This document shows, one piece after another, positions 1-8,956 of a DNA stretch of 64,000 nucleotides. The translations under genes were made by a program, and so were the position numbers. The DNA is from Mariaggregatimicrobium sp964498785 (GTDB taxonomy: Bacteria > Zhuqueibacterota > Zhuqueibacteria > Thermofontimicrobiales > Thiofontviventaceae): NCBI GenBank assembly GCA_964498785.1, contig CAZCJL010000002.1, positions 116,915 to 180,914 on the forward strand, written 5' to 3'. Every line of letters starts with the position of its first letter. Positions within the stretch are counted from its first letter, which is position 1. A model generated the notes under the pieces. It saw nothing but the letters and a program-made list of their open reading frames with translations. It searched no databases and was not told where the DNA came from.

Positions 1-1749
1 AGTATGACAATAGGCGGGCTTGTTGGCGGTGCGAATATCATGGATATTCTTTCCGGTAGAAAACCTGATACAATCCTTGTTGTAAATGGCGATGAAATTA
101 CCTATGAGCAATATACTCGTGCATATAATGGAGAGCTGGAATCATATCGACAACAAAATAACCAGGAGCCAGAGGGCTATCAGGTTCAACAAATTGAAAA
201 TCAAGTGTGGGAATCCCTGATTCAGGATATTTTAAAACGTCAGATGATTGAAAAATTGGGGCTGTACGCAACGCGGGAAGAAATAAAGTACTATCTGTTC
301 ACAAATCCACATCCGTATTTACAAATGAATCCAAATTTCAAAAATGAAAATGACCAGTTTGATCCCCAGAAATTACAGGCTGCTTTGGCAAGTCCGGGAA
401 ATGATCAATTTTGGAGATTTGTGGAAGATTATTTACGTATTATCATCCCTGTTGAAAAGTTAGAAAGTGAAGTCCTTTCCACAGTGCGGGTAACAGATGC
501 AGAATTGAAACAAGAATATATCCGCCAAAATCAGAAAATGAAAGCCAGCTATGTCTTCATTGATCCGAATAAATATATTATTCCGGATAATCAAATTTCG
601 GAACAGGATATAAAAGCATATTACAAAGATCATGTCGATGAATACCAGGAAGTGGAAAAACGAAAAATTCGATACGTTTTATTTCCGACGACTCCCTCGG
701 CACAAGATAGCGCGGAAATTGATAAGTTTGCCCAAACCCTGTTGGATAGCGCTCGAAGTGGCGCTGATTTTGCCGAATTAGCGATAACTTATTCTGATGA
801 TCAGGGATCCGCTGTAAATGGTGGTGATCTTGGCTTTTTTAGTAAAGGGTCAATGGTTAAGCCGTTTGAAGATGCTGCTTTTTCTGCGAATATTGGCGAA
901 GTCGTTGGGCCGGTAAAATCTAATTTTGGTATTCACATCATTAAAATTGATGATAAAAAAGTGGAAGATGGAGAAGAACAAGTAAAAGCCCGACACATTT
1001 TATTAAAGTATAAAGCATCACGACGCACCCAGGAAGCCGCGAAACAAAATGCCGATTATTTTACTGAAAATGTTAACGATTTCGGATTTAACGAACTCGC
1101 TGCGGTAGAAAAAATAGACATCGATACAACGGATTACTTTACTGACTCAGGTTTTATTCCCGGAATTGGCATGAACAAGCGGATTTCGCTAAGCGCCTTT
1201 AATGCGAGTAAAGAAAAAGTAAGCAAAGTATATTTTATTGATAACAAAGGATATGTTGTTTATCAATTAATAGATATTAAAAAAGCAGGCACAAAACCTC
1301 TAAACCAGCTAAAACAAATTATTACAAGCAGAGTTCGGCGGGAAAAACAATTTGAAAAAGCCGAAAATGTAGCCATGTCGCTTCGTCAACGAATACAAAG
1401 TCCCGAAGATTTTGAGCGAATAGCTGCAAGCGATTCTCTGAAAATTAAAACGACTGACTTTTTTAGTTTGGATGGCAGTATTCCGGGAATTGGTCGGGAT
1501 GTTCAGTTTAATGGCGCTGCTTTTTCATTATCCGAAAAAGAAGTGTCGCATCCTGTTAAGGGCGCACGCGGTTATTACATTATTCGGATGGAACAAAAAC
1601 AGCCGTTTGATGAAAGCGAATTCAATCTTACAAAAGATAATTTAACGCGTCAAATACATGACGAAAAACGAAGAGCCGCATACACAGCATGGATAAGCTC
1701 GATGAAAGAACAGGCCGATATAAAAGATTATCGATATATGTTCTATTAA
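1..1749 (+). CDS. PpiD/SurA-like periplasmic peptidyl-prolyl isomerase (5' end cut by window)
   Basis: Likely a periplasmic folding chaperone of the SurA/PpiD class. The frame is already open at base 1. The first ATG (base 4) has no room for the membrane anchor that PpiD proteins carry, so the true N-terminus probably lies upstream of the window. A SurA-N/PpiD-type helical region covers roughly residues 25-190 of the visible 581. A canonical parvulin domain follows at about 220-318, with the typical 'GGDLGFF', 'FEDAAF' and 'FGIHIIKI' strings. Two more degenerate parvulin-like segments follow: one starts at 'VKARHILLKY', and two share a recurring 'GFIPGIG'/'GSIPGIG' theme. It is followed after 15 bases by a lipid kinase gene on the same strand. 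The family call is firm; the choice between SurA-like and PpiD-like is not. Confidence 0.85.
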   Translation, partial: SMTIGGLVGGANIMDILSGRKPDTILVVNGDEITYEQYTRAYNGELESYRQQNNQEPEGYQVQQIENQVWESLIQDILKRQMIEKLGLYATREEIKYYLFTNPHPYLQMNPNFKNENDQFDPQKLQAALASPGNDQFWRFVEDYLRIIIPVEKLESEVLSTVRVTDAELKQEYIRQNQKMKASYVFIDPNKYIIPDNQISEQDIKAYYKDHVDEYQEVEKRKIRYVLFPTTPSAQDSAEIDKFAQTLLDSARSGADFAELAITYSDDQGSAVNGGDLGFFSKGSMVKPFEDAAFSANIGEVVGPVKSNFGIHIIKIDDKKVEDGEEQVKARHILLKYKASRRTQEAAKQNADYFTENVNDFGFNELAAVEKIDIDTTDYFTDSGFIPGIGMNKRISLSAFNASKEKVSKVYFIDNKGYVVYQLIDIKKAGTKPLNQLKQIITSRVRREKQFEKAENVAMSLRQRIQSPEDFERIAASDSLKIKTTDFFSLDGSIPGIGRDVQFNGAAFSLSEKEVSHPVKGARGYYIIRMEQKQPFDESEFNLTKDNLTRQIHDEKRRAAYTAWISSMKEQADIKDYRYMFY

Positions 1750-1764
1750 AAGAAGAGAATTATC

Positions 1765-2676
1765 ATGAAAAAAATAAAAGTTGTTCTTAATCCTGTTGCT
1801 GGGCGTGGTTATAGCGCAAAAGCTGAAGACGATATTATTCGCTACTTTAAAGAAGAAAAAGTTGATTTTGATTTACAACGAACTGAAAAGAGATGGCATG
1901 CTGCTGAAATTGCAGAAGAGGCAGTTAGTAATGGATTTAATACTGTTGTCGCTGTCGGTGGTGACGGTACAACAAACGAGGTGATTAACGGACTAATGGC
2001 AGCCTCAAATAACGGGCATACAGGGGGTACGCTGGCTCTGCTGGCAACCGGTTCCGGAAGTGATTTTACATTTAATGTCGGAATGCCAGCCGATTTACAG
2101 GAGGCCTGCCAAAGAATCGCGAATGGACGAACGAAAGTTGTTGATCTTGGTAAACTCACTTTAGATAATCAACCTCCCCGTTATTTTGATAATCAATTGG
2201 GAATCGGATTCGATGGCGTTGTGACTGTTGAAGCTCGCAAGTTTAAGTATCTGCGTGGAATGGCGCTCTATCTGCCTGTGGTGCTGAAATCGATTTTTGT
2301 GTCAAATAAAGCAACACGAGTTTCTCTTGATTATGATGGTGAAAAGATTGAGCTCTCCACAATTCAAATATCCATTGCAAACGGCGCTCGCGAAGGCGGT
2401 GGCTTCTTTATGACGCCAGGAGCGAAAATTGATGATGGTTTATTTGATATTTGTATTGTGGAAGACGTTGGGAAGCTTGCAATGCTTAAACTTGTTCCTC
2501 ATTTCATGAAAGGAACGCATGTTACGCAAAAAGGAACACGGATGTTGCAAGCCCAAAAAATTGTCGTCCATTCGGATGATAATTTAATCGCTCATTTTGA
2601 CGGCGAGTTACTGTGTATAGATGGACATAGAATTGAGTGTGAAATGATTCCCAATTGTTTGCGTGTGATCTATTAA
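1765..2676 (+). CDS. Diacylglycerol kinase family lipid kinase (YegS/DgkB type)
   Basis: Predicted to phosphorylate a membrane lipid such as diacylglycerol using ATP. The 303-aa length is usual for the DAGK catalytic family. The N-terminal 'NPVAGRG' loop, the nucleotide-binding signature 'VAVGGDGTTNEVINGL' (about residues 61-76) and 'LATGSGSDFTFNVGMP' are all present. The C-terminal half carries the 'DDGLFDICIV' strand and 'AHFDGELL', typical of the second domain. An 'AAGAAGAG' purine stretch lies about 7 bases before the ATG. The gene may be co-transcribed with the upstream chaperone and is followed by a strong terminator. The actual lipid substrate (diacylglycerol, phosphatidylglycerol, sphingoid base) cannot be read from the sequence. 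Confidence 0.9.
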   Translation: MKKIKVVLNPVAGRGYSAKAEDDIIRYFKEEKVDFDLQRTEKRWHAAEIAEEAVSNGFNTVVAVGGDGTTNEVINGLMAASNNGHTGGTLALLATGSGSDFTFNVGMPADLQEACQRIANGRTKVVDLGKLTLDNQPPRYFDNQLGIGFDGVVTVEARKFKYLRGMALYLPVVLKSIFVSNKATRVSLDYDGEKIELSTIQISIANGAREGGGFFMTPGAKIDDGLFDICIVEDVGKLAMLKLVPHFMKGTHVTQKGTRMLQAQKIVVHSDDNLIAHFDGELLCIDGHRIECEMIPNCLRVIY

Positions 2677-2710
2677 TAATTATTGTGTTGATTAAATAGC
2701 AAAAATAGTA

Positions 2711-2737
2711 AAGCCGCTTCTAATGAGCGGCTTTTTT
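2711..2737 (+). terminator. Rho-independent terminator after the lipid kinase gene
   Basis: A perfect 8-bp stem (AAGCCGCT, 2711-2718, with AGCGGCTT, 2726-2733) has a 7-base loop and runs into six T residues. It closes the 1-2676 transcription unit. The facing minus-strand gene stops at 2797, so it may also work in reverse. Confidence 0.9.
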
Positions 2738-2796
2738 GTAGTGACTTTAAGTCGATAACATAACTTGAATTTATAAAACATATATACTTTTCGATG

Positions 2797-4482
2797 TTAT
2801 TTAATTGAGGGCGATGTAAAATGATTCGTTTCAACGCCGCGTATTTTTTTCATATTTATCAATTTAATGAATCTTTCGATTATTTGGGGTGATTGCGCAT
2901 ATTCAATCCATTCATATTGATAATGTACATTTTTCGGTTGTTTCAACTTTAATCCTCTTAATTTCCCATTTTGAAAAAGCTGATGTAATAATATTTGTCC
3001 GATTTCCAATGAATCCAATTTATGAGTCGTGTTCATATTATCTGAAAATGTAATAACAGAATCGCTAAAGGTTTGAAACGAAGAAATCTGTTTTTTGTCA
3101 ATAAGATATTTTAAATAATTGATGACGCGGCACAGGCGAAAAAGTGTAATTAGATCGTTTCTTGAAAAATGCTCGGTTGTCACGGCAAGCGCTGTCGAAC
3201 GAAATTTTAAATAATCTTCCCTGTCAATATAGCCCCGATTTACACAATTTTCAAAGGTTTGGGTACCAGGTGGCGGGTAAAAAATACTGGGGCCTAACAA
3301 CACCTGCTGAGTTGCTAAATATATAATATCATCGAGTAACCGTAGCGGATTGTCTTCAGGTAATCCAATAATTAAATATGCAGTGATTTTAAGATGATAG
3401 TGAGCCGCAAGTTTGATGATGTTTGAAAAATGGGTGTGCGACTGATTTCGGCTTAACTGGTTTTGAATTTGCTGACTTCCGCTGACGAGCGGAAGATTTA
3501 GCCAGCGAAATCCGGCATTTTTAATCAAGCGGATCAATTCTTCATCGAGTGTGTTGGCATCAATTCCATTTCGCGCGGAAAATGTGATATCGCGTTCTCC
3601 GAAGTGATGGATTAGCGCATTAAAAAGCTGGATAGCATGTTTTTTATTAAAAGTGAGCGTATCATCCTCAAAGTCGATTGTGGTAATCCCGGATTTTATT
3701 GCAAGCGTTATTTCCTGAATCACGGATTCTACTGACCGCAATCGGATCCGCTTTCCCATGACTTTTTCAATTGAACAGAAATTGCAGTTTCGAGGACATC
3801 CGCGCGATGTTAGTATCATTTTGCTTTGGAAGTATTGCACATTTCGCGGAACAGGAAGTTCATCCAGATTTGCAATAAATTCCTGAACTGGATAGATCTG
3901 AATCTGGTCAAGCTTTCGGAACGCAATCCCGGAGAATGAATTTAATTTATCATAGTGTTGATGTTTCAAAATATTTAATAATTTCAGAAACGTGAATTCT
4001 CCCTCTCCTAAAATAATATAATCGACGTATCCTGAATTCAACGCACTTTCCGGCGCTGCTGTAACGTGGTGTCCGCCCATGATAACCGGAACGTCTGGGT
4101 ATACATTTTTGCAAATTTTCGCGGTATTTAATGCGTAATCAAAATAGGGTGTGAAATTGGACGAAATTCCGATATAATGCGGCTTAAAGGTTAGTACATG
4201 GTTTTTAATATCGCTATCGTCCATTCCGAAATGTTTATAATGACCGTATAATTTAAACGGACTAATGTCTCCCACAGGGTAATATTTTTTTAAATAAGAT
4301 AGCTTTTGCGGGATAGAGATTGTTTTCTTATTGTCTTTATTTAGCGCATCTAAAATGTGGACTGTATAATGATGAGCACGAAGATATGCAGCTAAATATT
4401 CCAATCCCAGCGGCTCCTGGCGAATTTTAGTTTGGTAAAAATCTTCAATTGGAGGATTTATTAAAAGGATTCGATCGTTCAT
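2797..4482 (-). CDS. Cobalamin-binding-domain radical SAM protein
   Basis: A 561-aa protein with the class-B radical SAM layout. An N-terminal B12-binding-like Rossmann domain (about residues 1-190) includes 'VPVIMGGHHVTAAPE' and 'YIILGEGEFTF'. A radical SAM barrel follows, whose [4Fe-4S] motif is CPRNCNFC (C-x3-C-x2-C, near residue 230). Such proteins methylate or rearrange unactivated carbons, often in lipid, hopanoid or secondary-metabolite pathways. The substrate here is unknown. It is the last gene of the minus-strand glycan/lipid locus, next to the PilZ gene. No convincing ribosome-binding site is seen before the ATG at 4482. The C-terminal 120 residues match nothing I recognise. Confidence 0.85.
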   Translation of the reverse strand: MNDRILLINPPIEDFYQTKIRQEPLGLEYLAAYLRAHHYTVHILDALNKDNKKTISIPQKLSYLKKYYPVGDISPFKLYGHYKHFGMDDSDIKNHVLTFKPHYIGISSNFTPYFDYALNTAKICKNVYPDVPVIMGGHHVTAAPESALNSGYVDYIILGEGEFTFLKLLNILKHQHYDKLNSFSGIAFRKLDQIQIYPVQEFIANLDELPVPRNVQYFQSKMILTSRGCPRNCNFCSIEKVMGKRIRLRSVESVIQEITLAIKSGITTIDFEDDTLTFNKKHAIQLFNALIHHFGERDITFSARNGIDANTLDEELIRLIKNAGFRWLNLPLVSGSQQIQNQLSRNQSHTHFSNIIKLAAHYHLKITAYLIIGLPEDNPLRLLDDIIYLATQQVLLGPSIFYPPPGTQTFENCVNRGYIDREDYLKFRSTALAVTTEHFSRNDLITLFRLCRVINYLKYLIDKKQISSFQTFSDSVITFSDNMNTTHKLDSLEIGQILLHQLFQNGKLRGLKLKQPKNVHYQYEWIEYAQSPQIIERFIKLINMKKIRGVETNHFTSPSIK

Positions 4483-4553
4483 TATTGAATAATTAGAACT
4501 GACTGAAAAATGTTACTGTTACGGGAGGATTGATCATTTTTCCCTGTTAACAC

Positions 4554-4618
4554 TAATTACTATTCAGCATCGAGCTGTCATTCCTGCGGATGCAGGAATG
4601 ACGCCTGAATAGTTACTA
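4554..4618. repeat. Dispersed palindromic repeat, copy 1
   Basis: A nested palindrome. The inner hairpin has perfect 11-bp arms (GTCATTCCTGC 4577-4587, GCAGGAATGAC 4592-4602) and a GGAT loop. An outer inverted repeat pairs ACTATTCAG (4559-4567) with CTGAATAGT (4605-4613). Related copies lie at 44435-44530 and 63901-63990. The right end (TAGTAACTATTCAGG on the minus strand) contributes the TAG stop of the PilZ gene. Confidence 0.85.
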
Positions 4619-5476
4619 ACCCTGTTGTAAATATTTTTTATTTTTTAAATTAAATTGTAAATTATTTGCCTGGTGAAGGCCAGTGCGATATAGTTTAAAA
4701 AAAGCGCGTTTCAGATTTTCCGGATAATTTGGTTCCTGACGTTTCATTTCATCAAGCATTTCAAAAAACCACCACTTTTCTTCGATAGTTAAATGTTCAG
4801 TGATATCATCAAAAGAGTTATAAGCAAGCCGTCGCAGTTCTAACTCTCTTTCAACTTCGTCAATTTTAGCATAATTTTCTAATTGTTGAATACGGCTCAA
4901 AATTTTTCCATCCGGGATAATCAGTTTAAAGTTGTCTTTTGATTTTTTTGGCTTTAAAGAAGAATTGAGTATTAATTTATTTAAATTATCCCGCATATCA
5001 GAATTAAATGAAAAATTCTCACCCGACGATTCCTGGTAAATGGATGAATTCATAAATTTTGTTCGGCCATTATTTTTATTCTCTGATTTCTCCGATTTCT
5101 CTGATTTTCCGTGATTTTCAGAGGTTTCAATCACAATAGAGTTAATATCTGAATTTACAGTTTCTCCGAATTCTACAGCACAATAACATTTGTTTTCGTT
5201 GATGCTCGGTTGTAAACGTAGAATACGACCGGAGCAGCGAAATGGATCTTTACCAGGAAAAATAATTTCAATAATGTCAATATATTGATCCGGAATGCCT
5301 AAAAAATGCTCGATACTTGAGGTATAGCCCATCAGCCCGCCTTTGCTGATGTTGATCGTTGATATGTCGACGTTGCTCCCTCCGTTAAAAATAAATTTTA
5401 CTTTCGGAGTATGTTTTTCATCGGGATGGTAGCGAGTAAAATTTCTTCTGTCTTCGAGTTTTTGATTCCGTGTCAT
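4616..5476 (-). CDS. PilZ-domain protein
   Basis: A 286-aa protein with a probable c-di-GMP-binding PilZ domain at about residues 10-115. The RxxxR element is in 'DRRNFTRY' (residues 9-16), and the second element 'NISKGG' matches the [D/N]xSxxG signature. An acidic-polar linker follows, with KSE tandem units ('KSEKSEKSENKNNG'). A helical C-terminal region (about 185-286) of unknown fold includes 'EEKWWFFEMLDEMKRQ'. A GGAAG sequence 7 bases before the ATG supports the start. The stop codon lies in a dispersed palindromic repeat. Its place among glycan-synthesis genes fits post-translational control of polysaccharide output by c-di-GMP, which is inference. Confidence 0.8.
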   Translation of the reverse strand: MTRNQKLEDRRNFTRYHPDEKHTPKVKFIFNGGSNVDISTINISKGGLMGYTSSIEHFLGIPDQYIDIIEIIFPGKDPFRCSGRILRLQPSINENKCYCAVEFGETVNSDINSIVIETSENHGKSEKSEKSENKNNGRTKFMNSSIYQESSGENFSFNSDMRDNLNKLILNSSLKPKKSKDNFKLIIPDGKILSRIQQLENYAKIDEVERELELRRLAYNSFDDITEHLTIEEKWWFFEMLDEMKRQEPNYPENLKRAFFKLYRTGLHQANNLQFNLKNKKYLQQG

Positions 5477-5546
5477 GCAACTACTTCCATTTATTGTAGT
5501 AATAACTGCTCAGATTACGAAAGTTAATTCAAGCCAGTTCTATTTT

Positions 5547-6605
5547 TTATTTCATTTTCAATCGAATAATTTTTTTAATATTATGCGATAGCTCAGCAAC
5601 TGATCGCGGATGTACAAGCAGATAACGTTGCGAATAACATGTTGTCCAGCAACCCTTACATTGCTTATAATCGGAAATTAGTTCACAATATTTCGGACTT
5701 TTAAAAATTGATAACAGGTCCTGATCGAATAAATTTCCGATGGGATCACCATAACACAGATGGACGTCCCCGTTTTCCATAATTGTCGTTCGTGTGGTTA
5801 AAACAGGAGCATCGACAAATGCACAAAATCCTGGCGGTGTACCATTGATAAAATTTCTGATTCCCCGTACAAAAGAGTTTAAATTTAATATATCGTCATT
5901 ATTCTCCAGGAAGTTCAATAAATTATCCAATCTTTTACCGGGACGCAGTTTCAAATCTTCATCGAAACGGGTTGTAGTCGTCAGGGTATGATAAACTCCG
6001 ATTGTTGTGCGCCAGCCGATATCTTTCGCCCGTTTGATTAATTCCGGGACCTGTTCCAGATTAAGGTTGTTAATCACAATATTTGCGTAAAGCAATGATT
6101 TAGAATTTTGTCTGTTGCGTGATAGCCATTCCATGTGCGTCAGAACTGTGGAGGCAAAATTTTTCGCGCCCCTTAAACTATCTCCCAAATCTCCCATTCC
6201 ATCCAAAGATGTTTGAATGTTAATATCATTATCTAAAGCAATTTGACCGAATTTATAGATAGTGTTCGATTTATTATAAAGACCTGTCACTAGTGTTGTT
6301 GCAGAAGAAAAAGTCTTTTTTGCTTCTAATAAAATTTTATCTAAATATGGTACGAGGGTGGCTTCTCCACCAGAAATGAAACCAATATATGCTCCATAGT
6401 CCCTTAATTTGCTCGCAATCAATTGAAAATCTTCCAGACTCATAATGGCTGGCTCGGTTCTTCTTTCATATACACTACACTGACGACATCGTTGTGTACA
6501 TAACCGAGTCAGGCGGATTTCCGTACTGGAATTAAGTGGGTTATGTTTTAGCGCCCGTGGCAGACCTTTCTGTATTAGCTGAGTAAAAGTATTCCGATTC
6601 TTCAA
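5547..6605 (-). CDS. Radical SAM protein with SPASM-like C-terminal cysteines
   Basis: A 352-aa radical SAM enzyme. The cluster motif CTQRCRQC (C-x3-C-x2-C) is near residue 35, followed by 'GFISGGEATL', the usual GGE strand. Cysteines near the C-terminus ('CKGCWTTC', about residue 320) resemble the auxiliary-cluster region of SPASM/twitch proteins. Substrate unknown. The apparent start is TTG at 6605 with a weak upstream GGA. The frame stays open further upstream toward the end of the GT2 gene (stop at 6637), so the start is uncertain. It is one of three radical SAM genes in the minus-strand envelope locus; radical SAM/SPASM genes of this kind are common passengers in polysaccharide clusters of FCB bacteria. 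Confidence 0.82.
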   Translation of the reverse strand: MKNRNTFTQLIQKGLPRALKHNPLNSSTEIRLTRLCTQRCRQCSVYERRTEPAIMSLEDFQLIASKLRDYGAYIGFISGGEATLVPYLDKILLEAKKTFSSATTLVTGLYNKSNTIYKFGQIALDNDINIQTSLDGMGDLGDSLRGAKNFASTVLTHMEWLSRNRQNSKSLLYANIVINNLNLEQVPELIKRAKDIGWRTTIGVYHTLTTTTRFDEDLKLRPGKRLDNLLNFLENNDDILNLNSFVRGIRNFINGTPPGFCAFVDAPVLTTRTTIMENGDVHLCYGDPIGNLFDQDLLSIFKSPKYCELISDYKQCKGCWTTCYSQRYLLVHPRSVAELSHNIKKIIRLKMK

Positions 6606-6636
6606 AATCCAATATCCACAATATTTGAATGAACAA

Positions 6637-7776
6637 TTAATTCCTTCGTCCTTTCCATACGAATTTACTAATATTGCCCATGGCCCCGACGAATACGATA
6701 TACGGGATTTGTACGATCGCCCACAGCGGAAAATATTTTATTAAATCCGTACGGTTGAATATAGACGCGCCCTTGATTAAGATAATAAATTCTATTAACA
6801 ATTTATATGATGTACAGCACAAAAAAGTTGAGAAAAATGAATTTTTTAAGAAAATTATTGGCAATGACATTAGAATAAACATACTTAAGAGAAACGTGTT
6901 AACCACGATTATAAAGAAGCATTTGTTCAGCTTTAATTGGTACGATCCGTTTGAAGCCCATCTTTTTCGCTGATTTAAGAGACCTTGAAATTTTTTTTCA
7001 GGTAGACTAAAATTAAAAGAATCCTTTGATGGTGCAAATCGAATTTTCCAATCAGTTCGTTTATGTACTAATTGTAAAAGCAAAACATCGTCTCCGGAAA
7101 CACGATGTCCGATATCTTTAAAACCATCAACCTGTTCATAAGCAACTTTTCGATAACCAAGATTTTGACCAGTGGCTGCTAATGGAAAATTTAAATTAAT
7201 TGATCCCTGTGCTCCGGCAAGCAGCGCCAAAAAATCTACTGCCTGTAGTTTCTCAAAAATCGTTCGTTTGTCGTTTTTAGTGCCTAACTGGGAAAAGCCA
7301 ACAACCATGCCAACCTCTGGCATGAAATACGAAACCATAGTTTCAATCCATTGTGGCTTTATTCGACAATCTGCATCTGAGGTTAAAATAATTTCACCCT
7401 GACTGGCAACGATGCCTTGATGAATTGCATTTTTCTTGGCGACCAGGGTTTTGCCCGGATCCGGTGTGGCCCTGATGATTTTAATAAAAGGATATTTTTT
7501 TGAAAATGCATTTCCTATTTCGTAGGTTTTATCCTTAGAACCATCGTCAATGATAATTACTTCATATTTATTTGTCGCGTATGTTTGCGAAACCAGGTCA
7601 TTTAAAATATTGCCGATATTCTGTTCTTCATTCCGCGCTGCCACGACAACAGATACGCTATACTGTTTTTGCGTCCGTTCGCGGTTGGGAAAAAACAAGC
7701 CGAGTAAGAAGATTGATAGCGTAACAAAATATAGAATTGTGCTGATAATCAATAGTGCGCTGAATATAGATAGCAT
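6637..7776 (-). CDS. Membrane family-2 glycosyltransferase (QxxRW type)
   Basis: A 379-aa inverting GT-A transferase. A transmembrane helix is at the N-terminus, the catalytic domain spans about residues 40-270, and three hydrophobic segments sit at the C-terminus. Visible motifs are 'VVVAARNEEQNI', 'IIDDGSKDKT' (first Asp), 'TSDADCR' (DxD-like), 'GDDVLL' (base region) and 'QRKRWASNG' (QxxRW, typical of processive or membrane GT2 enzymes). It sits 1 base from the next GT2 gene (stop 7778), so the two are surely co-transcribed. Three further paralogues of the same architecture lie in this locus. The donor and acceptor sugars cannot be assigned. Confidence 0.88.
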   Translation of the reverse strand: MLSIFSALLIISTILYFVTLSIFLLGLFFPNRERTQKQYSVSVVVAARNEEQNIGNILNDLVSQTYATNKYEVIIIDDGSKDKTYEIGNAFSKKYPFIKIIRATPDPGKTLVAKKNAIHQGIVASQGEIILTSDADCRIKPQWIETMVSYFMPEVGMVVGFSQLGTKNDKRTIFEKLQAVDFLALLAGAQGSINLNFPLAATGQNLGYRKVAYEQVDGFKDIGHRVSGDDVLLLQLVHKRTDWKIRFAPSKDSFNFSLPEKKFQGLLNQRKRWASNGSYQLKLNKCFFIIVVNTFLLSMFILMSLPIIFLKNSFFSTFLCCTSYKLLIEFIILIKGASIFNRTDLIKYFPLWAIVQIPYIVFVGAMGNISKFVWKGRRN

Positions 7777-7777
7777 T

Positions 7778-8944
7778 TCATATCCCTTGAGATTCAGATT
7801 CAGGATTTATTTTCGCGTGATAGCCAGTCCCTTTCCATTGGAATTTTCCCAGTTGTCCCCATAAACCAAATATTGTGATATATGGAATATGAAGAATCGC
7901 TGCAATCGGAAAATATTTTAAATAACGTTGAAATGAAAAAAGCCGCGCTGTTTTAAAAAGCAATGTAAATTCGACAAACGATTTAATACTGAAAGCCCCC
8001 GCAAAAATATATAAAAAATGAATTGACCATAATGATAGAAGTGGCAACAGGAACAGCAGCATATTGAACAAATATACAGCGGTCAGTCCGGTAATCATCT
8101 TTTTTGAATAATGTTTGCCTTTTGATGCATGTCTAATCCGTTGATTCATGAATTGCCTGAAAGTTGCCGGGGCTATCGATGAAACAATGGAATTTATCCC
8201 GATTGCGTATTTTATGCGCCAATTTGTCTCATCACGTACTTTGTGTAAGAAAAGGTCATCGTCGCCAGAAACCAGATGCGCGATTTGATTGAAACCGCTG
8301 ACTTGTTTGTAAACAGCTCTCCGATATGCTAAGTTGCGGGCATTGCACGTCAGTGGAAAACCCGCGCCAAAACTCCCGGCTGCTACTGCTGCCAATGAAA
8401 GCGAGTCCAGGCAGACCAATTTCTCAAGCAGAGAATGCTTTTTAAATCGATCCAGGGGTGAAAAGCCAGCTACCAGTCCAACATCTTTTGTAAAATAACT
8501 GACAATGGAACGAACCCAACCATGATTGGGAGCGCAGTCCGCATCTGTAAACAGTAAAATATCGTTTTCCGAAGCGTGTATGCCTTGTTGAAGCGCGTTT
8601 TTCTTTGGTGCAATCCCTGATGGCGTCTCATGAATTTGAATTAACTTCACATTTTTATAGCGCTGCGCATATCTCTCGATGATACCTGCGGTTCCGTCAG
8701 TAGAACGATCATCTATTACATTAATATCTAATTTGTCTGCCGGATAATCCTGATCCACAAGTGCTTGCAGACAATCTGTAATGTTTTTATCTTCATTGCG
8801 TGCTGCAACAATCACAGAAATTGCCGGCGTTGCATGAGACCGTCCGTAGAGTAATCGGGATAATCCCTGGTTCAGTTTTAAAATAATAACGATGTAAAAT
8901 ATAGTTAAGAGAGCTATTATAATCAACATATCCGGTGCGTACAA
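7778..8944 (-). CDS. Membrane family-2 glycosyltransferase (QxxRH variant)
   Basis: A 388-aa paralogue of the neighbouring GT2. It has an N-terminal membrane helix, then 'VIVAARNEDKNI', 'NVIDDRSTDGT', 'LFTDADCAP', 'SGDDDLFLHKV' and a C-terminal pair or trio of hydrophobic segments. The usual QxxRW is replaced by 'NQRIRHAS' (QxxRH), a change shared with the GT2 at 15375-16499. In processive GT2 enzymes this motif contacts the acceptor, so the substitution may mark a different acceptor or a non-processive enzyme; this is inference. It lies between the Wzi-like porin gene (12-base gap) and a second GT2 (1-base gap). Confidence 0.87.
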   Translation of the reverse strand: MYAPDMLIIIALLTIFYIVIILKLNQGLSRLLYGRSHATPAISVIVAARNEDKNITDCLQALVDQDYPADKLDINVIDDRSTDGTAGIIERYAQRYKNVKLIQIHETPSGIAPKKNALQQGIHASENDILLFTDADCAPNHGWVRSIVSYFTKDVGLVAGFSPLDRFKKHSLLEKLVCLDSLSLAAVAAGSFGAGFPLTCNARNLAYRRAVYKQVSGFNQIAHLVSGDDDLFLHKVRDETNWRIKYAIGINSIVSSIAPATFRQFMNQRIRHASKGKHYSKKMITGLTAVYLFNMLLFLLPLLSLWSIHFLYIFAGAFSIKSFVEFTLLFKTARLFSFQRYLKYFPIAAILHIPYITIFGLWGQLGKFQWKGTGYHAKINPESESQGI

Positions 8945-8956
8945 AAATAGTGCATT

